From Guillardia theta CCMP2712 (lineage: Eukaryota > Cryptophyceae > Pyrenomonadales > Geminigeraceae), in contig NW_005434541.1 in assembly GCF_000315625.1 (NCBI RefSeq), forward strand, positions 95,941 through 159,940: a DNA stretch of 64,000 nt. The letters are read 5' to 3'. Shown here one piece after another: positions 35,810 to 46,525 of this stretch. The translations under genes were made by a program, and so were the position numbers. Position 1 is the first letter of the stretch; each line of letters starts with the position of its first letter. The notes under the pieces were generated by a model. It did not search any database. It was not told the origin of the DNA and was given only the letters and a program-made list of their open reading frames with translations.

Positions 35810-37924
35810 TCAACATCGGACGAGAGTCCCGTTCTCCTGCAGGGCTGCCATGAAGCCCAAGACTCCCGCAGCTGAGAGGCCGCAACTAGCAACGTTCACC
35901 ACCTGGAGGTTCCGGAGCCTCCCGAGGTAGCGCGAGATCTCACCGGAAGCTTCATCGCCCAGCTGGTTGTCCGAGAGGTCGAGCTCGCGCAGCATTGGGT
36001 TGTACATGAGGGCATGGGCGATGCGTAGGCAGCCATCAGGCCCCAGCTGATTCGAGGAGACGTCAAGAGCGACCAGACTCTCGTTGCCTTGCAGAACCTC
36101 CGCCAACCTCGTCGCGCCCGTGTCATGCAACTTGTTTCCACCTAGCCACAGTCTCTCTATGATAGAGTCGTGGCCCAGCACGCTTCTCAGCTTCTCTACT
36201 CCTGCGCTGCTTAGCTCGTTCTGGCTCAAGTCCAGCTGAGACACCCTGCAGTGATCCCCCTGCATGGCTTGAGTTAAAGTTTGCACGTCCGAGTCGCTCA
36301 CGCGGCTCCCGCGCAAGCTGAGAAAGGAGGCGCCGGTTCGGATCCTCTGCATCGCTGTGTGCAGCGTGACCCGGAGCATAAGGTCCTCGTGCGACGCTGC
36401 CTTCCTCTGCCCTCCCAGCGACTTCTGCATATCTCTCGCCTCCTCCTCTACTTCCTCAAGACGCCGGAGGAGCTCGGGCTCTCCTGCCTCCTCCCCAGCC
36501 TGCTTCCGAGCACGCGCAAGGCAGACCATGGCAGCTTCGAAGTCTTTCTCTTTGAGGCTGCTGAACCAGTCAGTCCTGCATGTCGCTGCTCCTCCACCCT
36601 CACAGCTCCTCTGCTTGCTCGATGCCCTTGATCAGCGACGCACGCCCAGCTGCTCTTTCCAACTCTCTCTGCGTCCAACGTCAATCAAGCCCGGCGACCA
36701 GACAGCTCTGACCTCCTGCTCCTCGAGCGCGTCCATAAGCAGCCGGTCCTGCGCACGCTTGACGAGGTGGAGGGTAAGAAGGAAACAGCACCAGGTCGGC
36801 ATTGCCATGCAAGTCGACGCGCTCTATGAGCTCGAGGAGGTGAACGGGAAAGTCACTGCAGGAGTTGTTGCGCAGGCTGAGGACGAGCACGTCATCAAGA
36901 CAGAGAGAGACAGCAACGACCTTAGCAGTCTCAGTGACGTCATCCTCCCTAGACATTCGGGGAACGCAGGGCCTATGCCGTTGCTGTCGAGGACCAACTC
37001 TCGCAAGGTCTGCAAGATCAGACTTGATGAGGAAAAGAGCAGAGGAGAGGGAGAGGGTGAGAGACCGGATGATCGAAGTTCGCTGTCAGCAGCTCACGCA
37101 CTCCGTCATTGCGCAACTTGTTGCCCTTTAGATTCAAGCTTACGAGGGTGGAACATGTCTCTGAGTGTGATGGTTGGTCAGTCAACAAGAGAGATTCTGT
37201 TTCTTCTCTCACGCAAAAATGCTCCTAAGCCGCTCGCTCCTTCGCTCCCGATCGCGTTCATTGACATGTCAAGCTTGGTCAGGCTCGTCGCTCGTTTGAC
37301 ATGCTGGAGTATGCTCGGAACTAAAAGGCAGACGTTGACCTAGGCCGGCGACAACCAAGTCCAAACCTTGAGGGTCATGAATGTGCAGGTGGGACAGTAT
37401 CACTTCTGAGCTCTCCAGCTGGATCTTATTCAGCGTATGAGCCACCTTTTGTTCAACTTTCTCAGCTGCTTGACTCGCGATCCGTGCGGCCTCTTGCTCG
37501 AAATCAGCTTCAACCTGAGGCATCTGGAAGTGAGAAGTGCTGGTCGAGCAGCGACTGGTCACCTTCCAAGGCGCAAAGTCGAGATTCTCTGTAAACGACC
37601 GCAAACTTGGACCCTCGTGGCTCGGAAGGTCCACGGGCTGTTGAAGGACATGCTGGAACTCAGCGATGATGGCTTCCTCTTGCGAGTCTTTCTTCATGTA
37701 CTGCAAACACGGGTGACCAACGTCTTCACGGCCTCAATCACCTTGAGGAGAACAAGCCCGCTGTTTCCTGCTACTTCTTCGTCGTCACTTGAGAACTTCC
37801 CTTCTTCCGCCAATCGCTGAACACATACTCTCAGCATGATTCCTCTCAGGGTCGCCATTACCTTGTTCCTCTCTTTCTTCTGTTGCAGCTTTGCACGTTC
37901 TTTCACTTGTCTGTACTTGCCCAT
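35810..37924 (-). CDS. leucine-rich-repeat protein (ribonuclease-inhibitor type)
   Basis: Multi-exon gene with ATG at 37924 and stop at 35810. The N-terminus is basic and helical (KERAKLQQKKERNK). Several short exons each carry one LRR: LTKLDMSMNAIGSEGASGLG near 37210-37270, LVSLNLKGNKLRNDGVREL near 37090-37150, TLRELVLDSNGIG near 36960-37010, and LDDVLVLSLRNNSCSDF near 36850-36910. A helical stretch follows (DRLLMDALEEQE, then LERAAGRASLIKGIEQAEEL). The last exon, from about 36590, has four more LRRs such as LDLSQNELSSAGVEKL and LDVSSNQLGPDG. Pattern LxLxxNxLxxxG marks RNase-inhibitor-type repeats, a protein-interaction scaffold. Partner and location are unknown; exon limits between repeats are approximate. 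Confidence 0.75.
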
Positions 37925-38396
37925 TGAGCCTCTTGTTGCCTCAAAACAACCTCAGCGGCTGACAAGTCTGGTTACATCATTAAATGCTCATCTGCAAAGA
38001 TTGAAGTAAGATTCACAACTCGAGGCTGAGCTCACACTGAGCGGCAAGAGAAGCATAACTCTCGCATGATCATCTTCACAACTGATTGACTGCCGTCACC
38101 TCGATCTCAGCCCTTCTCCTCGTCTTCTCGTGTCCTCTCTTCCTCTCTTCTGCTCACACTGGTAGCTACTCCGCCATGTCGGAAATCTTCTACTGAATCT
38201 TCACTACTGCTTCACTATCTGTTTGGTTGGGAAGGAGGGCGATGAGTGATCCCACAAACCCAGGCAGATCAGCTCCAAGAGCATGGCGGGATAGGGGAGG
38301 GAGGTGGGGAGGGCGAGGAACAGAGGGGAGAAGAAGAGAGGAAGATGATGGAACAAGAGACATGAAGACTTCTGCAGACAAGTTTCCTATCTGAGA

Positions 38397-38540
38397 GTGA
38401 TCGGTTGTCGCTGTTGTGGTACAAACTTGCAAGTGATCGGTTGTCGCTGTTGTGGTACAAACTTGCAAGTGATCGGTTGTCGCTGTTGTGGCACAAACTT
38501 GCAAGTGATCGGTTGTCGCTGTTGTGGTACAAACTTGCAA
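38397..38540. repeat. 36-bp minisatellite, four copies
   Basis: Four near-perfect copies of a 36-bp unit beginning GTGATCGGTTGTCGCTGTTG. As the unit is a multiple of three, open frames on both strands show 12-residue repeats; I regard them as by-products, with no other sign of a gene. Confidence 0.93.
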
Positions 38541-38814
38541 GTGCAGGTGCGGATCTTTCATGACGGCCACGAGGCATGCCTCCTCGCCGTGGAAGAGCGC
38601 ATGCGTCTCTTGACATGAAGTCAGTCGGGGGTCAGGGACTGCCTTGCCGGGGTAATGGAGAGATGAAGCTCGTAGGAGCTGATGAATGATGGTGGTAGTG
38701 TTAAGAAAGCTCCTGGTCGTGCTCCTGCTGGCCCTGACGAGCGCGAAGAAGAAGCGGCATTCTACACGAGTGATGCCCATGAAGCAAACAAGTCAAGTCA
38801 CTGACTGATCCTCA

Positions 38815-41800
38815 AGAATGCTCTCAAAGAAGCTTTCGACCTTCACCAGACTCAAAGGTGACTCTTATTGAAATCCTCTCCATGACATCATGTCTTACCG
38901 CTGTCAGGTATGCGGAAGCTGAAACCGCATACAAACAAGCGATCGAGGTTTTCCGGAACAAGGTGAATGATGGAGACAGCAGGTAGATGAGAGGTCAACC
39001 CTTGCGATGCAAACCTTGTGCTTCAGTGTGTTGGAGCCCTACTCCATCGCTTGCCACAACCTCGCGCACATATCACATCATAACTTGCATAAGTCAGAAG
39101 CTGCGAGAGGTGTTTACTTTCCTTCATCTCAAATTTTCTACACGTATTCAAACCTGGTGTCTCGAATTTCATGCCCTTGAAAATTTTACCTTGTCGTCTC
39201 ATAGAATTCTTCCTGGAGGCGACGAGAATTTCTCCAAAATATTTCGAGGCCTATCACAACCTGGGTAACTCGGTCAGATCGTGAGTCCTGTCGCTCAGAC
39301 TATCTTAGGTCAGGTGCTCCAGGATATGCAGAGATACCAAGAGGTGCACTGCAACTGATGAGGATGATGAGGAGGAGGTTGAGCTTCGCTTCTAGGCTAT
39401 CACGTATTTCAAGATAGAGGCGAAGATTCGGCCTGGTAGCTAAGAAGCTTTCTTGCCGGGTATTGTTGACACGTGTTTGTGCGTGAAGACATCTCAGCCC
39501 CGTTACTGGCCGTGGCTTCCTGCTACAATCATTTGAATGAAAGGGAGAAAGTATCGACACGAAAACCATGTCATCCATGATTGACGTCACAACTAGGCTG
39601 CTAAGTTCGCAGTGAAAGCAACCAAGCTGGATCCAACCAACACAGCTGCTTGGTGAGTGTCAGGCACAAGCGTTTCTACTCTCTTCAGATTAAGTTGAGT
39701 TCTCACGCCGTGGGGAAGGAATGGAGCTGGATGGTTTCTGCACTTGGCGGGTAGGGATGTACTTGAGCGACGATTAGGGTGACTAAAGAGAAAGGCCGTT
39801 CAAGAGATTCAGAGCGAGTTCTGAAGAAAGGAATCAGATTGCATCCAAGTGATGGCGGTGGTTTGGACCTTTCATCGGCTGACTCTTGGTGTTTGTAGAC
39901 AACGCTCACATGTATCTCCATAGGTTTGAGACTGATTCGGTTCGAAGCTTTCAGTGACCCCTTGCAGAGGAAAGGCTTTGTCGGACCTTCACGACTGGGA
40001 TGCTGCCGTAACATCAGCGGACAAAAGTATTCCAATCTGAAGTTGAACATAAAGGCCTCCATGTTGCTCAAGTCCATCAAGCTGGAAAATAACAATCCGG
40101 AGTCGAAGCTGGCAAATAATACTTGTGTAAACACGCCGAAGTATGACACAGCTTGACAGCTGCTGGGAATGGTCTACTTTTCCAGTGCGGACAGGTATCG
40201 TCTATACAGCTGTTTCAGTCACTCAATCGCGAAGTGGGATCAAGAATGAAACTTCTGCTGTGTGGAAGCTGTGCAAGAGATAGTAAGTGGCGCTGCTTTT
40301 CAAACATCTCCTCATGACAACTTGTAGCCTACAAGAGGCTCTCAATGACGGACTGACGGGCAACAACGCATTGATTGCAATGAATCATATCGCACATGCT
40401 TCGTGGCAGGTAGAGGCAGCAAACGTTCCATTACCTGGAAGATGACGGGCCTTGACCGACAGCTCGGAGAGCATCAGCATGCACTTGGAGTTGTGGCTGC
40501 TGGGTTGAGAATGAATCCGAATTTCTGCGATCTCCACGTGCAGATTGTCTCCTTCAGGTTTTCATGCTGAGAGTCTTCCAGGTCAGGAGGCTGCAGCTGC
40601 AAATGATCGTCTGTAATTTCACAAACATCGAGGAGGGTCGACGAGAAATTCTCCGGCTGGTCTCAGAGCAGGTTCCATGACTGAAATATGTTACCGTGAA
40701 GAGATTGATTTTGGTGTAGGTCAAACAAGGTCGGCCCCCGACCGTCAATCCTTTCACTCTGCTTGTACAAGCGACCTCTGCTCTACTCGCGATGACATTC
40801 GAGTAACTGCAATGGTGCAGATGTTGAACATCGGGACGCCTCTCGACAGACTTTTCTTCTACAGAAAGTTCACCCTCGACAAGCAACTCGCTGCTACCCG
40901 GATGGTGGAATCGACGTTGGGGTCAAGGTTACGGAGGTTGTCAGTCGTTGAGCTCCGATGCGAGCTGACGAGGCACTACTAGGAATGGAGAACGAATAAG
41001 GGACCTTGAGACGTTTGCGATCAGAAAGTTGAAGATCGGCTTCTTGTCCGCCGACTTTCGCAGTCACCCCATGGGGTACATCATGTCCGACTTTTTCAAG
41101 GCAGCGAGAAGTGAGATGACGTGGCTTCAGGACTTTCAGGTCTCGTGCTCTCTCCTCGCCCCCTCTCTCTCGTTCACTCCTTGTAGGTGTTCGCGATCTC
41201 TTTGACTCAGGATGTCGATCATGTTGCAAGAGAGGTGCTGGCAGGGATCTGCTTCCTTTCCCCCAGTCTTTCGTGCGGTGTTTTACGAGAGTTCCTCTTG
41301 CTCTCATGATGGGCGTCTGTGTTCCTTCCGAAACCCTAAATCTATCCTTGGTTTACATTGTACAACATTTTTCAATCTCCCCTCTCTACGCGTCTCCTCT
41401 CCTCTCCTCTCCTCTCCTCTCCTCTCCTCTCCTCTCCTCTCCTCTCCTCTCCTCTCCTCTCCTCTCCTCTCCTCTCCTCTCCTCTCCATTGTTCTCGAAT
41501 GTATCTTACAAACCAAACCAGGTCGAGCAAACAGTCGACGTGTTTCTTCGAGTTGGCCACCTAGACGACGAGAGGGCTGCGATAGAAATCCAGCAGCTGC
41601 GCCTGGACCTTGTGATTGAGTTGGGAGGGCACACTCGCGGCAGTCGGTTTCGTCTGCTCGCCCTCGACCTCGCCCCAGTTGTCATGCACTTTCAAGGGTC
41701 CATCAGCCTCCAGACTCGTCTCACTTCTCTGACTCTTATGCAGGTTTGCAGACACCATGGGGAGCGACTCTGTCCGTTACATGCTTGCTGACAAGGTCGT

Positions 41801-42601
41801 CGCGCCCCCTGAACTCCGCTCCTTGTACAGCGAGCACCTCGTCTACCTCAGCCCCTCCTACCACTTCTACGCCCCCGAGCTCAATTGCTTCTCCGACTGG
41901 AATGCTGATGCTCCTCGTCGCAGCTCAGAGCGCGAGTTTCCGCTCTTTGACTCGCAGGTCAGTCCCGACCGCATAGAAGAGCACATGTGGCTGGCATGGA
42001 CCCGCATCCTTCGCACCTCTCAGGGCAGCATCAGGCTCAGGCAGGGGCAGAACTCGCATGAGGAGCACGAGCTTCTGGAGGCGAACTTGAAGGCTGCGGC
42101 AGCTCGAGCAGGTCTATCTGCTTCCTCTCTTGTCTTTGTCCGGCAGATCCCGAGCAAGGAGGCTCACCTGCATCGTTTGGCGTCTGCTGATCTCTTCCTC
42201 GACACGGACTCATACTCTGCTCACTCTACAGCCCTAGACGCTCTGTGGGCGGGGCTTCCTGTCCTCACTTTCCCTCGCGAATCGTTCTCAAGCCGCCCAC
42301 CTAGCAGCTTCTTGCTCGCGTTGGGTGTGGGAGAGCTTGTGGCGAGAGGGTTGGGAGAGTATGAGGCGATGGCCAAGAGCCTCGCTAACAGTACTGGTGT
42401 AATGCAACGCTGGAGAGAGAAAGTGTGGGCTCGGAGGATGCAGTCGACCTTTTTCGACTCCAGGAAGAAGTTGCGGCAGATGAGGGTATGTCCGTGAGGG
42501 TGCTATGCAGTGGTGACCTCACCGACGCACTACAGGCGGCTTTCAGGATGACGTGGGAAATTGGAGAGGACATGCACATCGTTGTAAGTGAGAACATCTA
42601 A
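38815..42601 (+). CDS. GT41 glycosyltransferase (OGT/SPINDLY-like) with TPR region
   Basis: Adds O-GlcNAc or O-fucose to Ser/Thr of intracellular proteins in characterised relatives. N-terminal TPR pieces are visible across short exons: NALKEAFDLHQTQR joined to YAEAETAYKQAIEVF at 38908-38962, SPKYFEAYHNLGNSVR near 39240-39280, and AVKATKLDPTNTAAW near 39605-39652. The catalytic part has KIGFLSADFRSHPMGY (about 41020-41070), LDLVIELGGHTRG (41600-41640), LADKVVAPPELRSLYSEHL (41785-41850), LDTDSYSAHSTALDALWAG (42200-42255) and a last exon ending HIVVSENI and stop at 42601. HTRG and the DALWAG nucleotide-sugar motif are the family marks. The 5' end is not settled: the first TPR exon needs an acceptor at about 38815, and no clear upstream exon is proven. 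Region 39700-40700 is poorly resolved. Confidence 0.75.
41398..41487. repeat. (CTCCT)n repeat in a GT41 gene intron
   Basis: About 18 copies of the CTCCT pentamer within an intron of the glycosyltransferase gene, the complement of the purine satellite at 14.4 kb. Confidence 0.95.
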
Positions 42602-42628
42602 AGATCTGACAATCCAAGCAAAGGAGCT

Positions 42629-43000
42629 AGTAGGATCAAGACACTAAGTTAAGGATCAAGACACGTAGTTAAGGATCAAGACACGTTGTGAAGGATCAAG
42701 ACACGTGGTTGTGAAGGGTCAAGGAACCGGTCACTTCCTTTCCCTTATCTGCTGGCGGCTGCACACCGAAAAATGTTGCCCTACGAAGCTTAACAATCTT
42801 CTTCGTGACGTGGCAGCATAGCGCTACGGCTACCTGGTCTTGTCGGGGAAATAATTCCCATGTCTCACCCTCTAAAACCAAGTCGCGCTCAGTGTTATAC
42901 ATGGCTGAGTAGTGAGGCAGTTCTGACTGGATGGCTGAAAAAAAAAGCACCAGAGATCAAGTGAGACAACAACATCCACTGTGAGACAACAACATCCACT
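42629..43000. repeat. short tandem repeats downstream of GT41 gene
   Basis: Four to five imperfect copies of AAGGATCAAGACACGTGGTT at about 42629-42720, and an exact 20-bp doublet GTGAGACAACAACATCCACT at 42961-43000. Between them no gene is recognised. Confidence 0.8.
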
Positions 43001-43101
43001 GTGATCATGTGAATCTGCTAGCTGTTTGGGAGGAGAGACAATTCAAGATCAACTTGGCATTTCAATCCCAATCACGCTTTGTGGTTTTGAGGTTCTCAGA
43101 C

Positions 43102-43613
43102 TTAGAGAAAGGCGGCAGTTCCCCTGTACCAGTGGGAAGGAGCAGGAACGGTGTATCCCATACCAGCCTTGGAAGGATCAGCGAACATGCCACTGAGCTC
43201 TCCCGGGGAAGGAAGGCAGGAGGTCTCAGATCCACCAACGCAGTTGTGGGGAGCATCTAAACGAAACAAGTTCACGAGAAAATTAGAAAGCGCAACCAAT
43301 TAATTCACTTACACATGTTGTTGGTGATCTCAGGTCCGGCACCGAGAGCAGAAAGTGGGACGAGAGCGAAGATCTGAGTTTCATAGAAATTAGAAAACAG
43401 ACGCAAATGGATCGAACTCGAAACAGACAGCTCCGGCACCGAAGGTCAGAAATGACAATCATCGAAAGAAGGCGAGCAGGTACAGCAGAAGGCGAACAGT
43501 TTGGAGATGAGCGCATGCAAGGACTCAAACCATCACATTTCACAACTTTCATCTCCGACAAGACTCCCTCCCTCCCTCCCTCCGTCGCTCCGGCGCGTTC
43601 CTCTGCTCACCAT
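43102..43613 (-). CDS. small 72-residue protein, unknown family, member A
   Basis: Three exons: the start codon alone (43613-43611) before a GTGAGC donor, then 43373-43313, then 43256-43102. Together 72 residues. The N-terminus is hydrophobic (MIFALVPLSALGAG), followed by PEITNNM, a central HNCVGGSETSCLPSPGEL with two cysteines, then MFADPSKAG, GYTVPAP and SHWY. It is the same length as member B on the opposite strand and matches it at most positions, which confirms both gene models. I do not recognise the family. A short membrane or secretory segment at the N-terminus is possible. Confidence 0.75.
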
Positions 43614-43669
43614 TGTAGACCTGACGATTCGTACACGCCGAAGAGTCAGTGTTCTTGTACCCCACGTTC

Positions 43670-44689
43670 ATACCTACCCCTCCCTCTTGGATTGTTTCAA
43701 CTTTTTGGACCCCATAATGTCCCCAAATAGTACCCCACCTTTGAGCAAGTCATTATCGTTGGGTTGAAAAGGACCCCATCATTTTGACATACCCACCCCT
43801 GGGCTTCGAATCTCCGACACCGAGTTTAGGGTTTAGGGTTTAGAGGGTTTAGGGAGAAAATTGACCGTGAAACCTGCTCCTCCCCCCAATGACTACCCCT
43901 ACCCCCCCACTAACCTTCAATCGCTATCTGTAGGTGGGTACAAGAAATATCTATTAGTCTATTGTTGATGGTACACAAATCTTAAGAAAATTTACCTGTT
44001 GTCGTACAGATTAAAATATTTTATTTAGTTCTAGATTTTAAACCCACATCGCCTCTGAGCAACATCTGTACCCATATTCTATAGGGTAGTACGATATCAA
44101 ATCGGTGGTGGGGGTGGAGGAGTGGGATGGTAGGGTGGGGTTATACAGGAAGTAAAACCATGCCCGTGGTGGGGTACCCCTGGGTGTTATTTTTTCAAAG
44201 GGGCAATTCACTGAGACCGAGCGCGAGCGAGCGATTGGGTGGGTACCCTTGGCTAATACAGCGGTAGGGTAGTTTGCACCTGAGGGGTGGGTGATACACC
44301 GAAGAAACAGCGAAGAGTCAAGGAGATGGCGGCGGGAAGTCGAAATGAGACAGCGGGAGGGAGCGAAGGGATGAAGGAGAGTGGAGGGAGGATAGAAGGA
44401 GGAATAGAATGTCCGATTAAGCACGCCCAGGATCCAATCAATTGATGAAAACACAACTCAAATACATTGATGACTGCGATGGAGGTCGGATTGTTCGGAT
44501 GAGATGCGGAGGGAGCGAGGAATGCTCGTTGCAGAATGAACAGTGCTGAGTTTTGAAGAGAAGGGACATTACAAGTGCCACATTTATGCCACGATACACC
44601 TGTGCATTGCAAGAATGACTGTGGTAGGAAGAGGGAACATTATGTTGTCATGTTGTGCGTGTGGTCATTCCATGAACCTTGCTTGCAGT
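43670..44689. other. intergenic between divergent 72-residue genes, GGGTA/TACCC-rich
   Basis: Presumed shared upstream region. 43650-43930 is rich in TACCC/CCCCAAC words and contains four telomere-like TTTAGGG units; 43930-44050 is AT-rich; 44060-44290 is GGGTA/GGTGGG-rich on the same strand, so the two flanks are roughly complementary in style. 44290-44690 shows no feature. Confidence 0.5.
43823..43854. repeat. interstitial TTTAGGG telomere-like repeats
   Basis: Three in-register GTTTAGG units, then a GTTTAGAG variant and another GTTTAGGG. TTTAGGG is the common telomere unit of plants and many algae. Confidence 0.9.
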
Positions 44690-44955
44690 ATGCTCTTCAA
44701 GATTGTCCCTCTTGCTGCTCTCGGAGCTGGCCCTGAAATCACCAACAACATGGGTACAAATGGCACTGCTTACTATTTTGCGGGTGTAACTCAGTCGCAG
44801 CTGCCGTCCACAACTGCGTCGGCGGATCCGAGACCAGCTGCTTGCCTCCTCCTGGCGAGCTCGCTGTGATGTTCGCTGATCCCTCCAAGGCTGGACTTGG
44901 ATACACCGTTCCTCCTCCTGCTCACTGGTACAAGTCTCAGGTTGCCATCTTGTAA
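44690..44955 (+). CDS. small 72-residue protein, unknown family, member B
   Basis: Exons 44690-44753 and 44801-44955 encode 72 residues: hydrophobic MLFKIVPLAALGAG, then PEITNNM, HNCVGGSETSCLPPPGEL, MFADPSKAG, GYTVPPP and AHWY. The exon junction after NNM is at the same codon and phase as in member A. Unlike A, the start codon here is in the same exon as the hydrophobic segment, though the preceding TTGCAG could be an acceptor. Function unknown. Confidence 0.78.
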
Positions 44956-44999
44956 GACTGAAAATGTCAGTCGTCAAGTCTTGTATTTGAGACGCTATG

Positions 45000-45960
45000 T
45001 ACTTCATATAAATTTCGTTACATGATTTGTGAGATGTTATGTTCTGAGATAACCTTTGGCCCTGTTCCCGTCAAGTCGCAGAGTCCACAAATTCGATTTG
45101 CTGCGACTCATTGTGTCACATATCATCCCCCTAGACTCCTCACTGAGGCTCTAGTCACCTCAGTATGATCAACCTAGTCATGCTGAACGGTCACAAGCAA
45201 CCGTCCGCTAGACCTGCTGAAAGTTGAAACTTACAGTGTCAGGGTCTCCTACTATGATCGTGATTGGAAGATTTAAGTTTGTAGTACCACTAGTATCATC
45301 ACGGTCACGGCAGTGTACGCGGCAGCGGATGATCTGACTCGGACTCGGACTCGACTATTAAATAAGTTGCCGCCTCCAGGCTCCCCCTCCGTGATCGGAG
45401 TCACAGTGACGTAGCCTACTTACGGTCGCCGGGCCGCCGCCGGGCAAAACTCAGTAGTACGGTACCGGCGGCACTGAAACCGTTGCCAGGAACCGTTGAA
45501 CCGGCGGACGGCCCTTCACCGAAGCCCGGCGGGTTTCAGCCTGGCACTGCGGCAGGGGGCCCTGGGACTCAGTGACTCGGGAATACCGTACTGCAGAAAG
45601 ACTGCGGCCGCCGTGCAGCGGCGTACGGTACCTCAGCCTAGTACCGGGCGCCGCGTACCGTCCCTGGCACTGTTAGTTTTAACTTAACTTTGAAGCCTAC
45701 AGCCAGTACGGCCGCACAGGCTGCCACTCTGAGGCGGCCTCAGGCTGGCCGCATTTCACTCCGAGTCAAGTATCCCGAGTCATGCCACGGTATGGGCCGG
45801 GGCCGGGGCCCGGCCGGGCCCAGGTTGGCGAGGTCACTGAGTCAAGTGACTGTAGAACTAGAACAAGTGTATCAACATGTGCATGGAGGACGGGGGAAGC
45901 CATGAGGCCAGTCGGATCTCCTCTCAAGTCGCTTCCACCATAACCGCGCAAGCCCCCCAA

Positions 45961-46014
<54 letters not shown>

Positions 46015-46040
46015 AATGCTAATGCTCCTGCTCCTGCTAA

Positions 46041-46087
<47 letters not shown>

Positions 46088-46525
46088 ATATGCAATATCC
46101 TCATCATCATCCACGCCATTATCCAGATCTTCACGCCACCAACTCCATTACCATTACTGTCAACACCGCCAACACAATTCTTCACCTTTCTTGCTTTCTT
46201 TCTCTAGCTCTGTGCCTTCAATTTCGTGGCAGTTCTTATTGGAGTATCCTGTAGCTGATATTGCTCATCAGTGCAGGTCGTGAACGCCTCCGACTGCCCC
46301 CGTGTCCTCGCAACGTGGAGACGCTGCCTCGCATCCTCCCTCATTAGTCATTTTCCTGATACCTCGCAACCAACAGAAGTGTCGCAGTCACTCGACCGTC
46401 TCCTCCTCCTCCTCCTAATCCTACTCCTTCCCCTCCTCTCACAGTCCTCTGTCTCTGGTTCACCTCCACGCAGCCTCTCTGGTGGACGGCGTGGAGGCCT
46501 TGTCCCGCCGGCTGAAAGCTCTGAG
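45000..46525. other. intergenic with GC-rich island
   Basis: 45290-45870 is a GC-rich island with CCGGCGG, GTACGGTACC and GACTCAGTGACTC words. A CTCCTG hexamer array follows. 46100-46525 is AT/CT-rich leader sequence before the methyltransferase gene. Confidence 0.55.
45963..46087. repeat. (CTCCTG)n hexamer repeat
   Basis: About 20 copies of GCTCCT, with a few GCTAAT variants in the middle. Poly Ala-Pro frames across it are repeat artefacts. Confidence 0.95.

Noticed and set aside
38190-38780. 196-codon minus-strand frame with LQVCTTTATTDH repeats
   Set aside because: The repeats come from the 36-bp minisatellite; flanking parts match nothing and overlap the presumed 5' region of the GT41 gene.
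42696-42950. 84-codon minus-strand frame
   Set aside because: Overlaps tandem repeats, no conserved motif, no paired splice sites.
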